Positions 27,835 to 36,356 of a stretch of DNA of 64,000 bases are shown here, piece by piece. The notes under the pieces were generated by a model. The model was not told where the DNA came from and ran no database searches. It saw only the letters and a list, made by a program, of their open reading frames with translations. Source of the stretch: Sphingobium chungbukense (GTDB lineage Bacteria > Pseudomonadota > Alphaproteobacteria > Sphingomonadales > Sphingomonadaceae); assembly GCF_001005725.1 (NCBI RefSeq), contig NZ_LBIC01000003.1, positions 496,001 through 560,000 on the forward strand, in the 5' to 3' direction. Position numbers and translations under genes: made by a program. Positions within the stretch are counted from its first letter, which is position 1. Each line of letters starts with the position of its first letter.

Positions 27835-28473
27835 TCATTCAAAAGGCTGCATATCGTCCTTAAGATAGGCACGGTCCTTGATGTTCGAGAGCGGGCTCTC
27901 CCAAATCCATCCGCCGCCGGCAAGCAAAGCCACAAAGGCCAGCCCCACCTGGAGAGCCGCCGCCTCGTCATGGGAAAGCGTCAGCAGGGAAGGGAAAAGG
28001 ATGACCAGCGATGCCAAGGCGAAGATCGCGGTCCAGCCAACAGCCAGAACGATGAGCAAGCGCTCGTTCACCTTGCTGACCGACGGCTGAAGGGCGGCTT
28101 TCATCAAGACGATCTTGTGCAGCCTCCCCTCCACTTCGTCTTCGAGGAAATCGACATGGGCCTCCCAATTTTCCTGCCAGAATTTCGACCCCCTTGCGGT
28201 GCGGATGGCCGCCAGGGACGTAAGCACGCCCAGCACGGCAACCGGCAGGGCGAGGGGCGGAAAGATCGCCCCGTGATCGGCGGTCAGCGCCAGGGCGGTG
28301 AACGCCACCAACTGAAACCCCCAGAAATAGGTCGCGCGCCTCCAGTAATTCTCGATTTCGAAACGTCGCAGATCATGGGCCCGCTCCAGCGCGGCCCGAT
28401 GCGCCTCGCTGACGCCGGGGGCGGGAAACCGCATCTTCTCGAAATATATTCGCCGCAGCTCTTCCTCTTGCAC
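27835..28473 (-). CDS. Four-helix membrane protein of unknown function
   Basis: The 212-residue protein has two hydrophobic hairpins (about residues 47-92 and 140-190). Between them is a conserved-looking soluble segment starting ARGSKFWQENWEAHVDFLED. GTG 28473 is preceded by GAGAGGGG. The pattern resembles the RipA-type membrane protein family, but I am not certain. It follows the atp operon terminator region on the opposite side of uvrC and is transcribed leftwards. Confidence 0.6.
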   Translation of the reverse strand: MQEEELRRIYFEKMRFPAPGVSEAHRAALERAHDLRRFEIENYWRRATYFWGFQLVAFTALALTADHGAIFPPLALPVAVLGVLTSLAAIRTARGSKFWQENWEAHVDFLEDEVEGRLHKIVLMKAALQPSVSKVNERLLIVLAVGWTAIFALASLVILFPSLLTLSHDEAAALQVGLAFVALLAGGGWIWESPLSNIKDRAYLKDDMQPFE

Positions 28474-28544
28474 GCTTCGCCCCTCTCACCGAACTTAGAA
28501 ATTCTTGCCGTTGATGGGGAAAGCTGTCGATAGGCAGGAGAAAC

Positions 28545-28568
28545 AAAAAAGCCGGACTTTCGCCCGGC
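28545..28568 (-). terminator. Intrinsic terminator of the atp operon
   Basis: In leftward RNA, GCCGGGC-GAAA-GUCCGGC forms a 7-bp stem with a GNRA loop, followed directly by six U. It lies 27 bp after the b-subunit stop. Confidence 0.85.
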
Positions 28569-28594
28569 CCTTTTGTTCAGCAATATCGGAACGG

Positions 28595-29224
28595 TCAGAC
28601 GCTGGGGCCAAGCCCCTTGATCGCGTCGTCGACCAGAGCCTTATCCGCCTTCGCATCATGCCCTTGGGCTATCAGCGCCGCGGCGGCACCCGTGGCGGCA
28701 TTCACCGCCTTGGCCCGGATATCCGCAATGGCGGTCCGCTCGGCAGCACCGATCTTGTCCTCGGCCATCTTCTGGCGGCGGGCGACCAGCGCCACGGCAT
28801 TGGCCTTGGCATCTTCGAGCAGTGTCTCCGCTTCGTGTTCCGCCGATTTGCGCATGGCTTCCGCCTCGCCAGCGGCGGCAGCCAGCTTCGCTTCATATTC
28901 CGCCTTGAGCGCATCGGCTTCGGCCCGCAACTTGGAGGCTTCCTCAAGCTGCGTCTTGATCTGCGCGATCCGGCCGTCGAGCGCGCCGCCGATCAGGCCG
29001 GGCACTTTCTTGAACAGCAGGATCAGGATGAAGACACCCATCGCCAGGCTGACCCAGGCGGTGGCATCCATGCCGACCGCCTTCGGATCGGTGTGCGGGG
29101 CGACGCCCTCATGGGCAACGGTGCCGACCGGCTCCATGCCTTCGCTGTGGATCGCCTGGTCGATATGCGGAGCCTGCGCTCCACCCTGCTCTACAGCTTG
29201 ATGCTGTGCTGCTGCCTCAGCCAT
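28595..29224 (-). CDS. atpF: ATP synthase F0 subunit b (long N-terminus)
   Basis: A peripheral-stalk subunit with one membrane helix (about 54-75, AWVSLAMGVFILILLF) and a long coiled coil (about 85-195). The 50-residue polar extension before the membrane helix, containing several histidines, is longer than usual for b subunits. In alphaproteobacterial atpI-B-E-X-F operons the last gene is b and the one before is b', which is how I assign them. It overlaps the b' gene by 8 nt. It dimerises with b' to connect F1 to subunit a. Confidence 0.88.
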   Translation of the reverse strand: MAEAAAQHQAVEQGGAQAPHIDQAIHSEGMEPVGTVAHEGVAPHTDPKAVGMDATAWVSLAMGVFILILLFKKVPGLIGGALDGRIAQIKTQLEEASKLRAEADALKAEYEAKLAAAAGEAEAMRKSAEHEAETLLEDAKANAVALVARRQKMAEDKIGAAERTAIADIRAKAVNAATGAAAALIAQGHDAKADKALVDDAIKGLGPSV

Positions 29225-29711
29225 GGGCCAGTGCCGCCTTTACTGCGTTGCGGGCCGCTTCGTCCGACGCATCCACGCCGGAAATGCGAGCCACCATGTC
29301 GCGCGCTGCATCAGCGGCAACGGTTTCAATCTCTGCCATCGCTGCATCGGATGCAGCCTTGATGCGGGCCTCGGCAGCGCCGATCTGGCTCGCTATGTCC
29401 GCATCGGCGGCGGCCAGCTTGACTTCGGCCGCCTTCGCGGCTTCGGCCTTCGCCTTGGCCAGCAACGCCTGGGCGGCGGCGCGGCTTTCGGCATCGCGGG
29501 CACGATAGTCCGCCTCGGCTTCGTCGGCGCGGGCGAATGCCGCCTTCGCCGCATCCAGATCACCGCTGATCTTCGCGTCGCGCGCATCGGCTGTCGCCTG
29601 GACCTTGGGCACCATGCCCAGGCCAATGACGAAGAAAACGAAACCGAAGGTCAACAGCAGCCAGAAGATCTGCGATGAATAGGTTTCGGCAATTTGCGCG
29701 ATTTGAGGCAT
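29217..29711 (-). CDS. atpX: ATP synthase F0 subunit b'
   Basis: The 164-residue protein has an N-terminal membrane helix (about 12-32, IFWLLLTFGFVFFVIGLGMVP) and an Ala/Glu-rich coiled coil. Two b-type subunits in tandem (b' and b) are characteristic of photosynthetic and many alphaproteobacterial ATP synthases. It follows atpE by 86 bp. Confidence 0.88.
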   Translation of the reverse strand: MPQIAQIAETYSSQIFWLLLTFGFVFFVIGLGMVPKVQATADARDAKISGDLDAAKAAFARADEAEADYRARDAESRAAAQALLAKAKAEAAKAAEVKLAAADADIASQIGAAEARIKAASDAAMAEIETVAADAARDMVARISGVDASDEAARNAVKAALAHG

Positions 29712-29797
29712 TTTATGGGATCCGTCCGATCAGGGCGCGGTCAATCAGGAGGTGGGCAGGAGCATCATCGGACGCCCTCGCCCACCCCAAGCGGTTA

Positions 29798-30025
29798 TCA
29801 GGCCACGAACACCAGGATCATGGCGATAACGAACGCCAGCAGACCCAGAAGTTCCGCCGCGGCGAAACCGATGAACAGACGGCCCTGCTGACCGTCCGCC
29901 GCGCCGGGGTTGCGCAGCGCGCCTTCGAGGAACGAGCTGAAGACGTTGCCCACACCGAGAGCGGCGATGCCCGCACCGATTGCGGCCAGGCCAGCACCGA
30001 GCAGCTTTGCGGCTTCTGCGTCCAT
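29798..30025 (-). CDS. atpE: ATP synthase F0 subunit c
   Basis: The 75-residue proteolipid has two membrane helices. The first is glycine-rich (GAGLAAIGAGIAALGVGN), the polar loop contains RNP, and the second carries the proton-binding glutamate in AAAELLGLLAF. The fold and length are typical of alphaproteobacteria. It forms the rotor ring. Confidence 0.96.
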   Translation of the reverse strand: MDAEAAKLLGAGLAAIGAGIAALGVGNVFSSFLEGALRNPGAADGQQGRLFIGFAAAELLGLLAFVIAMILVFVA

Positions 30026-30077
30026 GTTCTAAACTCCTTTTCTAAACTCTATTCGAACGTTGAGGTAATAACGAAGA

Positions 30078-30863
30078 TCAGTGCAGGTTCTCGGCATCGT
30101 TGATGTAGACCGAGGTCAACAGCGCGAACACATAGGCCTGGATCACGGCCACCAGCACTTCCAGGGCACTGATGCCGATCATCAGGATGAAGCTGGCCGT
30201 GCCGACGGTCAGACCCAGCGCGGGGCTGGCGTTGGCGCTGTTGATGACGAACCCGGCGAGCACCTTCAGCAGCACGTGGCCAGCGGTCATCGCGACGAAC
30301 AGTCGCAGGCCAAGGCTGAACGGACGCACCATGAAGGAGACGAGTTCGATGAAGAAGAGCGGCACCACCATCAGCGCGGGAGTGCCATGCGGCACGAACA
30401 GCGAGAAGAAGTGCAGGCCATGCTTGTAGAAGCCCACCGCCAGCACGATCGAGAAGCTCATGATCGCGAGTACGCCGGTCGCGGTGAAATGGCTGGTGAA
30501 GGTGAAGGGGTGCAGGCCAATGAGGCCCAGCGGCAGCAGGCCCAGCAGGTTGGCCAGCAGGATGAACATGAACAGCGAGAAGACGTAAGGGATGTACTTC
30601 TTGCCGCCTTCGCCCACATTGGCGATCAGCAGGCTCTTGATGAAGCCGGTCATATATTCGACCGCCATCTGCCAGCGCCCGGGAACCAGTTCCCGCTTCA
30701 TGCCGCCGACGACGAAGATCCACAGCACCACAGCAGCGGCCACCATATAGAGCGCGCTGTTGGTGAAGGCGATGTTGAAACCGCCGAGCGACAGATGGTC
30801 CGTACCGAACAGCGGTTCGATCGCAAACTGGTGCATCGGATCGATTTTGCCGGATTCTGCCAC
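30078..30863 (-). CDS. atpB: ATP synthase F0 subunit a
   Basis: The 261-residue membrane protein forms the proton half-channels. The key arginine lies in PFSLGLRLFVAMTAGH, and the C-terminal helix ALEVLVAVIQAYVFALL is conserved. I chose GTG 30863 because GGGG lies 6 nt upstream and the product then starts VAESGKIDPMHQF, as in relatives; the upstream GTG at 30893 adds ten unsupported residues. Confidence 0.94.
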   Translation of the reverse strand: MAESGKIDPMHQFAIEPLFGTDHLSLGGFNIAFTNSALYMVAAAVVLWIFVVGGMKRELVPGRWQMAVEYMTGFIKSLLIANVGEGGKKYIPYVFSLFMFILLANLLGLLPLGLIGLHPFTFTSHFTATGVLAIMSFSIVLAVGFYKHGLHFFSLFVPHGTPALMVVPLFFIELVSFMVRPFSLGLRLFVAMTAGHVLLKVLAGFVINSANASPALGLTVGTASFILMIGISALEVLVAVIQAYVFALLTSVYINDAENLH

Positions 30864-30912
30864 GCTGGACCCCTGTAACGTCTTTGCCTTCACGACTATG
30901 ATAAAAGCGTCC

Positions 30913-31236
30913 CTATTGGTCGGGACGCTTCGTCGTCGTCAATCTGATGATGTTCCTGAACGCCGCCACGATCCCAAGACCGAGGAATGCCAACAGGAGC
31001 CATGGGGATGTCCGCAGAAAGTAGTCCAGAGTCCCACCAACCACGGCACCGCCAGCAAGACCACCGATCAGTTCCGCGAGAACCCTGTTGCCGAGGCGCG
31101 ACCCATCGTCCGCCTGCTGCACCTGTGTCCCCTGTCTGACCTTTTCGGCATGTTCGGCCCGTGCGATCCGTTCCTCCAACGAAACGATCCGCGCGTCCTC
31201 CCCCGCCGGGTCCTGCCCCGGTGCATCCGCCGCCAT
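30913..31236 (-). CDS. atpI: AtpI-like ATP synthase accessory protein
   Basis: The 107-residue protein has a charged N-terminal helix and an AtpI-type pair of membrane helices (about 55-95; AELIGGLAGGAVVGGTLDYFL, SPWLLLAFLGLGIVA). AtpI assists c-ring assembly and may conduct Mg. ATG 31236 has GGAT about 9 nt upstream; a start at 31308 would add 24 residues. It is the first gene of the operon. Confidence 0.88.
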   Translation of the reverse strand: MAADAPGQDPAGEDARIVSLEERIARAEHAEKVRQGTQVQQADDGSRLGNRVLAELIGGLAGGAVVGGTLDYFLRTSPWLLLAFLGLGIVAAFRNIIRLTTTKRPDQ

Positions 31237-31415
31237 TCCGCCATCCTTTCCGTCAAGGCTCGAAAACCCAACGTCAGGCGGCATGGCGCTTGCGGCTGCA
31301 CCCGTCAAGGCGCGGCCCGTTTAGAAAGGGCTTTCGGGAGTGTCAACCGTCGTTGGACAGGAGAATTTCCCGTCCGAACGAAGCTGGGTCGAAAGTCCGC
31401 CAGGTCTGGGGAAAA

Positions 31416-31817
31416 TCAGCCCGCCGTCGCGCAGTAGGACGGCAGGGCGATCGGCCCGGCTCCCTTGGTCTGCCACGGACCGGCGCCGATGCGGTAGGCC
31501 TGCCCCTGCTTCACGCGGCTGCTGAGCGTCTGACAGCCGGTCGCGGCGGCGACATCCTGCACCGTCACGCCCCGCTTGCCCGCCAGGTCCGTATAGACCG
31601 CCCGACGCTTGATATTGATCGATTCGACCTCCGAACGCACCGCATCGCTCACCGACCCGGCAATGCCGAGATAGCCGTCGGCCTGCTCGCCGACATCGCC
31701 CGAAGCCATGGCGGCGGCAACGGCGCCCGACTGCGCGCGCGCGGGGGAAGTCATGACCATTCCGGTCGCCAGCGCGACCGCGGCCGATGCGGCGATCATC
31801 AAAAACTTGCGTGTCAT
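31416..31817 (-). CDS. ydbL: YdbL-family protein (DUF1318)
   Basis: The 133-residue protein has a signal peptide (about 1-28, ending ARAQ) and a DUF1318-type domain with YTDLAGKRGVTVQDVAAATG and a cysteine pair. In E. coli YdbL is a periplasmic partner that modulates the YdbH-YnbE bridge. It overlaps ynbE by 4 nt, and the gene order ydbH-ynbE-ydbL matches E. coli. Confidence 0.9.
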   Translation of the reverse strand: MTRKFLMIAASAAVALATGMVMTSPARAQSGAVAAAMASGDVGEQADGYLGIAGSVSDAVRSEVESINIKRRAVYTDLAGKRGVTVQDVAAATGCQTLSSRVKQGQAYRIGAGPWQTKGAGPIALPSYCATAG

Positions 31818-32002
31818 TGCGGGAACAACTCCGGGTTATTCTGGATCAGATCCTGCGCATCGCGTTGCAGGCGGACAACAACTTCCTGCTGTACCTTGAC
31901 GTTGAGGTTGATTTCGATCGGCTTGTCCGGGGCCTTCACCTGGATGCAGCCCCCCAGGGCCAAACCGGCGAAACCCGCCGTCATGATCGTTCGCTTCTTC
32001 AT
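31814..32002 (-). CDS. ynbE: YnbE-like outer-membrane lipoprotein
   Basis: The 62-residue lipoprotein has a lipobox (LGGC at about residue 19) and the YnbE core IEINLNVKVQQEVVVRL. ATG 32002 overlaps the ydbH stop by 4 nt. In E. coli YnbE multimerises on the C-terminus of YdbH to complete a bridge between the inner and outer membranes for phospholipid homeostasis. Confidence 0.9.
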   Translation of the reverse strand: MKKRTIMTAGFAGLALGGCIQVKAPDKPIEINLNVKVQQEVVVRLQRDAQDLIQNNPELFPQ

Positions 32003-35000
32003 TTCTGCTCCCCGTTTCGCACAGTTTCGCTTTCGGCAGGCTGAACTGCAACCCTCTGCTGGCCGATATTGGCCCGCATCTTCTCCTGCATCTGGTCGCC
32101 AATGCTGTTTTGTATGAGCGTTGACGGATCGATGAAGGACTGCGCCGTGCCCAGCAGCCCGCGGAAGGGCGCGGCGATCCGCACGTTGAAGATGAAGGGC
32201 AGGCCCGTGAAATTGCGCGCCAGTCCGGCGGGCGCACCGCCGATCTGTCCGCGATTGACGCCGTTGAAGACGACATTCGTCACCATTTCGCCGTCCAGCG
32301 CGCCGTCCATCAATATGGTGAGGCATTTATATTGCAGATTCTTGAGCGCATCGAAGGCCAGCCGCCCCATCGCGCCCAGTTGTTCGTTCGACACCGGCCC
32401 GACATAAGACAGCGAGCCCGATTGTCGCGTGGGATCGCAGGGAATCGTCGGCAGAACCCCTTCGGGCATCATCAGGGGCGGCATGCCCTGCTGCCGGGCG
32501 GTCAGCACACCACCCGCCACGCGCCCGCCCTGTGCGTTGAAGATCAGAGGCATGATGCCGTCGAACGTGCCGGTGGCGGAGACATTCTTGAGGTCCATCG
32601 CCTGGATGAAGGCGCCCGCGTCCAGCCCGATGACGCGGAACGTCAGATATCGGTCGACATCCGCGCTGAAATCCATGGTCGTCGGCAACAGGACCAACTG
32701 CCCCCCGGAAAAGGGCCAGCCGCCCCCTTCGATCCGCACCTTCTGCCCGGCCTCCAGCCGATAGCGCACCACGCCCTCGCGAACCTCCACGCCCGGATTG
32801 ACGGACCTGATTCGCACCTCCTGCCCCGGCGCGCTGACCAGGCCGAGCAGGTCGGTGAAGCGCAATTCTCCGGACAGTCCCTGGACCGGACCGAAGGCTG
32901 CCGCCAGATTCGCATTCTCGGTGCGGAACAGGCCATCGCTCGTCACGCGGGTGCCGTCCCAGCGAATATGCCCTTCGCCGCTGACGGTCGCATGCACATT
33001 GGCGACGACACCCAACGCCAGCCGCGTCACCTCCTCAGGCTGAAGCGCCGGACCAAAGACCAATGCCGGAACCATCAGATCGGCCTTCCCCCGGCCATTG
33101 CCCAGATCATGAGCAATCACCGCCCGCGCCACCAGCGCATCGTTGCGCGGCGCGCGAAGCGAACCCGTGGCCGCGATCCGGCCGTCCTTGAGCGTCAGCG
33201 CGAAATCGGGAACCTTCAGCGGCTGGAACCGCCCCGGCGCCTGGGCGTCGCGTACCGTCAGCGCCGCCGCCAGCTTCAGCGCGCCGCCCGCGAAACTCCA
33301 GTCGCCCGCACCGTCCTCGACAATCAGCGGCACCGCGCCGATTCGTCCCCCTGCGCCGGTCAGCCGGCCGCCCAGGCCCTTGCCCACCGCCTTTCCATCC
33401 AGCGTTGCGGCGGTCAGGCGAACAGGCGCATCCTGCGGCCCGATCGCCCAATCGACATGGGAAAGGGCAAACCCCTCTTTCCCGAACGCCACGCGCGCCG
33501 TGTCGGCGGTCAAGCGCATCGGGCTGTCGCCGCTCTTGCCGACCAGCGCCAGCTTGCGGATTTCCGCGCCGCCATGCACGCCGCCGGGACCGCTTGCGAA
33601 CAAGGCTCCGCCGACCGGACACAAGTTTTGCTGCGTCCGCCCGATCAAGAAATTGCCATAACGCGCCTCGATCAGCGACACCGGGACGCAACGCGGGTTG
33701 ACGGCAATGGTCCCATCCGCGCCCAATTGTCCTTCAACCGGCGCGACCAGTCCACGCAATCGCCCGCCCGGCAAAGGCCCGTCGAGCCGCACCCGGGTAG
33801 AGAAATGGGTATCCCCCTTCGGCCCCGCGACAAAGCGTACCGGCTCCAGCGACAGCTTCGCCTCGCCCGCCGCATAAGGTTCCAGGAAAAGCTGACCGCC
33901 AAAGCCGCCGCCGGGGCGCCGCGCCAACCGCAATGCCGCCTTGGGCAGTCCACCGCCATCCGTCGTCACCGCGCCGTCCAGCGCCCAGTCGAACGCCGCC
34001 TGCCGCTTGCCGGGCCACGCGATGGTCAGGCGGCCATCGCCGGGAATTGCCATGTTCGCCCCGCTGCGCGCGGAAAATCGGGTGCCGTTCAGCACCAAGC
34101 TGCCGCCCTCGCCCCGCTGGGCAAAGGCAAGATTGGTCTGCAACTGATTATCCTCGCCCGCGCGGCGCACGGCATCGGCCAATCGGTCGGCGAGCGGCCC
34201 CACCGGCGTCCCGGCGGCCGACCCGCGCAGGCCCGCCAGCGGATCGCGCCCGGCCAGACGCAATTGCTGGGCCGAAAGCCATCCCTGCATCCGCGATTCG
34301 CCCTTGCCGATGTGCCAGGCCCCTTGAATCTCCGTTGCTCCAGCCAGCCCCCCCCCGCCGGACAGGGCAGCCGCACGGACCCGCGCCCGCCCTGCGGTGG
34401 CGGCGGGCGTCCCGTCGAAATCGATCCGCCCCGTCGGCTGGGCCAACACCATGCCGTTGGATTTGAGTGCCTCCCCCGTCAGATCGACATGACCGTTCCA
34501 GCGATCCAGCGCCTTCCCCAGCCAGATGTCCACATTCGCCGCAGGCTTCGCCATGGCCGTGGCGGCATCGCGACAGGCGAAGGCCTCCCCCCGTACCGGA
34601 CCGGACAGATGGGGGCGCCCATCCCGCATCGCTACATCCAGCATCGCCGACAGACGGGCGAGCCCGCAACCACCCATGCCGGCATTGGGCATCGCCGCCG
34701 CCAACCTGCCGCGAAAGCCCGAATGCAGATTGCCCGTCCCGTTGATCTCCATGCCGATGGTCCCGGCATCGGTGTCCAGGCGCAACCGCGCATCGCGCAA
34801 GGCCAGGAGGATGTCAGGCAGGCTGAACGGCGCGGTCGATGTCGGGTCGCGGAACTTGTCGATCTCGCCCAGGCTCAACCTGCCGCCGTGCAGCGCCCCG
34901 CGCATGCGCACGCCGCCCGCCCGCACCGCCGCGACCTGGGGCGACAGGCCGGTAAAGGCTATGTCGACCTCCACCCACCGCGCCGTCAGGTCCGGATCGG

Positions 35001-35232
35001 CCGGATCACCCAGCACGATATTCTCGATCCACTGCGTGCGCAGACCGATATCCTTGAGGTCATAGCTGCCTTGAACCCCGCGCCGGTTGAGTTCGCGCCC
35101 GATGAAATTTTCCGCGATGGGCGCGCGCTGCGTCCACAGCGCGGCAAGGATCAGCGCAAGCGATCCCGTGCCCACTCCAAGCCAGCGGAGCCAGCCCCGG
35201 CGAATCTCCTTTTCGCCGTCTTCATCTTCCAT
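31999..35232 (-). CDS. ydbH: YdbH-family AsmA-like intermembrane protein
   Basis: The 1077-residue protein has an N-terminal membrane anchor (about residues 14-36) followed by a very long beta-rich periplasmic domain typical of AsmA-like bridge proteins (YhdP/TamB/YdbH). Its C-terminal part has the YdbH domain (GGVLTARQQGMPPLMMPEG, NLQYKCLTILMDGALDGEM). These proteins form hydrophobic grooves that move phospholipid between membranes. ATG 35232 is used; the frame can extend to a TTG four codons earlier. The three-gene unit is transcribed leftwards, divergent from radC. Confidence 0.9.
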   Translation of the reverse strand: MEDEDGEKEIRRGWLRWLGVGTGSLALILAALWTQRAPIAENFIGRELNRRGVQGSYDLKDIGLRTQWIENIVLGDPADPDLTARWVEVDIAFTGLSPQVAAVRAGGVRMRGALHGGRLSLGEIDKFRDPTSTAPFSLPDILLALRDARLRLDTDAGTIGMEINGTGNLHSGFRGRLAAAMPNAGMGGCGLARLSAMLDVAMRDGRPHLSGPVRGEAFACRDAATAMAKPAANVDIWLGKALDRWNGHVDLTGEALKSNGMVLAQPTGRIDFDGTPAATAGRARVRAAALSGGGGLAGATEIQGAWHIGKGESRMQGWLSAQQLRLAGRDPLAGLRGSAAGTPVGPLADRLADAVRRAGEDNQLQTNLAFAQRGEGGSLVLNGTRFSARSGANMAIPGDGRLTIAWPGKRQAAFDWALDGAVTTDGGGLPKAALRLARRPGGGFGGQLFLEPYAAGEAKLSLEPVRFVAGPKGDTHFSTRVRLDGPLPGGRLRGLVAPVEGQLGADGTIAVNPRCVPVSLIEARYGNFLIGRTQQNLCPVGGALFASGPGGVHGGAEIRKLALVGKSGDSPMRLTADTARVAFGKEGFALSHVDWAIGPQDAPVRLTAATLDGKAVGKGLGGRLTGAGGRIGAVPLIVEDGAGDWSFAGGALKLAAALTVRDAQAPGRFQPLKVPDFALTLKDGRIAATGSLRAPRNDALVARAVIAHDLGNGRGKADLMVPALVFGPALQPEEVTRLALGVVANVHATVSGEGHIRWDGTRVTSDGLFRTENANLAAAFGPVQGLSGELRFTDLLGLVSAPGQEVRIRSVNPGVEVREGVVRYRLEAGQKVRIEGGGWPFSGGQLVLLPTTMDFSADVDRYLTFRVIGLDAGAFIQAMDLKNVSATGTFDGIMPLIFNAQGGRVAGGVLTARQQGMPPLMMPEGVLPTIPCDPTRQSGSLSYVGPVSNEQLGAMGRLAFDALKNLQYKCLTILMDGALDGEMVTNVVFNGVNRGQIGGAPAGLARNFTGLPFIFNVRIAAPFRGLLGTAQSFIDPSTLIQNSIGDQMQEKMRANIGQQRVAVQPAESETVRNGEQK

Positions 35233-35368
35233 GCCTATTGCCAACCCCGGCTTTCAACGCGCTGTTAGTCCGTAACGCCTGCATAACGTCCGACCGCTCT
35301 TAAATATCCTTGCCCGGCAAATCCGCAACTTATAGCGTCTCGATCCGCAGAGGGAGACGGGTAAGACA

Positions 35369-36064
35369 TTGCCGGAAAAGGATTTGAAGACCGCGCATGA
35401 CGGCGTTGGACATCGCGCGCGGCTCCGCCAGAGGCTGGCCGACGGCGGCGGAGAGGCGCTGCACGACCATGAACTGGTCGAATATCTGCTGGCACTCGCC
35501 ATACCCCGTCGCGACACCAAGCCGCTCGCCAAGGCGCTGCTGCGCGAATTCGGCGGCATCGGCGGCCTGTTGACGGCGGATTGGCAGGCCATCGGCCGCA
35601 TACCCGGCATGGGCGACACAAGCATTGCCGCGATCAAGATCGTCCAGGCGGCAATGTTGCGGACGCTGCGGAATGAAGTGGCCGAAAAGCCGGTGCTGGC
35701 AAGCTGGCAGGCGCTGCTCGATTATCTGCGCGCGGACATGGCGTTTTTGTCGGTGGAGCGGGTTCGGGTGCTGCACCTCAACGGCCGCAACATGCTGATT
35801 CGCGACGAACATATGGGCGACGGCTCGATAGATCAGGCAGCGATCTACACCCGCGAAGTGATCCGCCGGGCGATCGATCTGGGTTCGGCCGCGCTGATCC
35901 TGGTACACAACCACCCCAGCGGATCGCCGGAACCCAGCCGTCAGGATATAGAGATCACCCGGCAGATCGCGGAAGCGGGCAAACGGCTCAACATCGCGGT
36001 GCACGACCACATCATCATCGGAACACAGGGGCATACGAGCCTGCGTGCGAAAGGACTGCTTTAG
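35369..36064 (+). CDS. radC: RadC/YeeS-type JAB domain protein
   Basis: The 231-residue protein has an N-terminal helix-hairpin-helix region (about 30-90, GGIGGLLTADWQAIGRIPGMG) and a JAMM metalloprotease-like domain (about 105-231) with the metal motif HNHPSGSPEPSRQD. The start appears to be TTG with AGGGAG upstream; no ATG exists in frame before the HhH region. The name RadC is historical, and its function remains unsettled (replication-fork repair or DNA processing). Confidence 0.9.
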   Translation: MPEKDLKTAHDGVGHRARLRQRLADGGGEALHDHELVEYLLALAIPRRDTKPLAKALLREFGGIGGLLTADWQAIGRIPGMGDTSIAAIKIVQAAMLRTLRNEVAEKPVLASWQALLDYLRADMAFLSVERVRVLHLNGRNMLIRDEHMGDGSIDQAAIYTREVIRRAIDLGSAALILVHNHPSGSPEPSRQDIEITRQIAEAGKRLNIAVHDHIIIGTQGHTSLRAKGLL

Positions 36065-36165
36065 AGCGGTTTTCGATCTGATTGAATCAGATCGGCCGCT
36101 CTATTTCGTCGTTTTGCCGCGATTTCTTAATCGTCAGATGATGCCATCTGACTGGAAATCGCTCC
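36063..36165. repeat. Dispersed palindromic repeat, copy 2
   Basis: This is the inverted counterpart of 8254..8351. It begins at the radC stop codon with AGAGCGG and contains the palindromic core GATCTGATT-GAATCAGATC. The remaining bases to the helicase stop at 36357 (about 190 bp) hold nothing I can recognise. Confidence 0.78.
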
Positions 36166-36356
36166 AGGACCGCCCAGCGCTGGCCCGAACTGGGTGGTTT
36201 CCCGCCTCCAGTCCATCATCCGGGCAAAGCTGCGACCTCAGGCAAGCGAGCACAACCCGGCCTCACGCGATTCCACCTTTCACCAGGACGCCGGTCGTTG
36301 TTGAAGGCAACTCATCGCCGATATGCGGACCTCATCTGGGTCAGCCGGAAACGACG

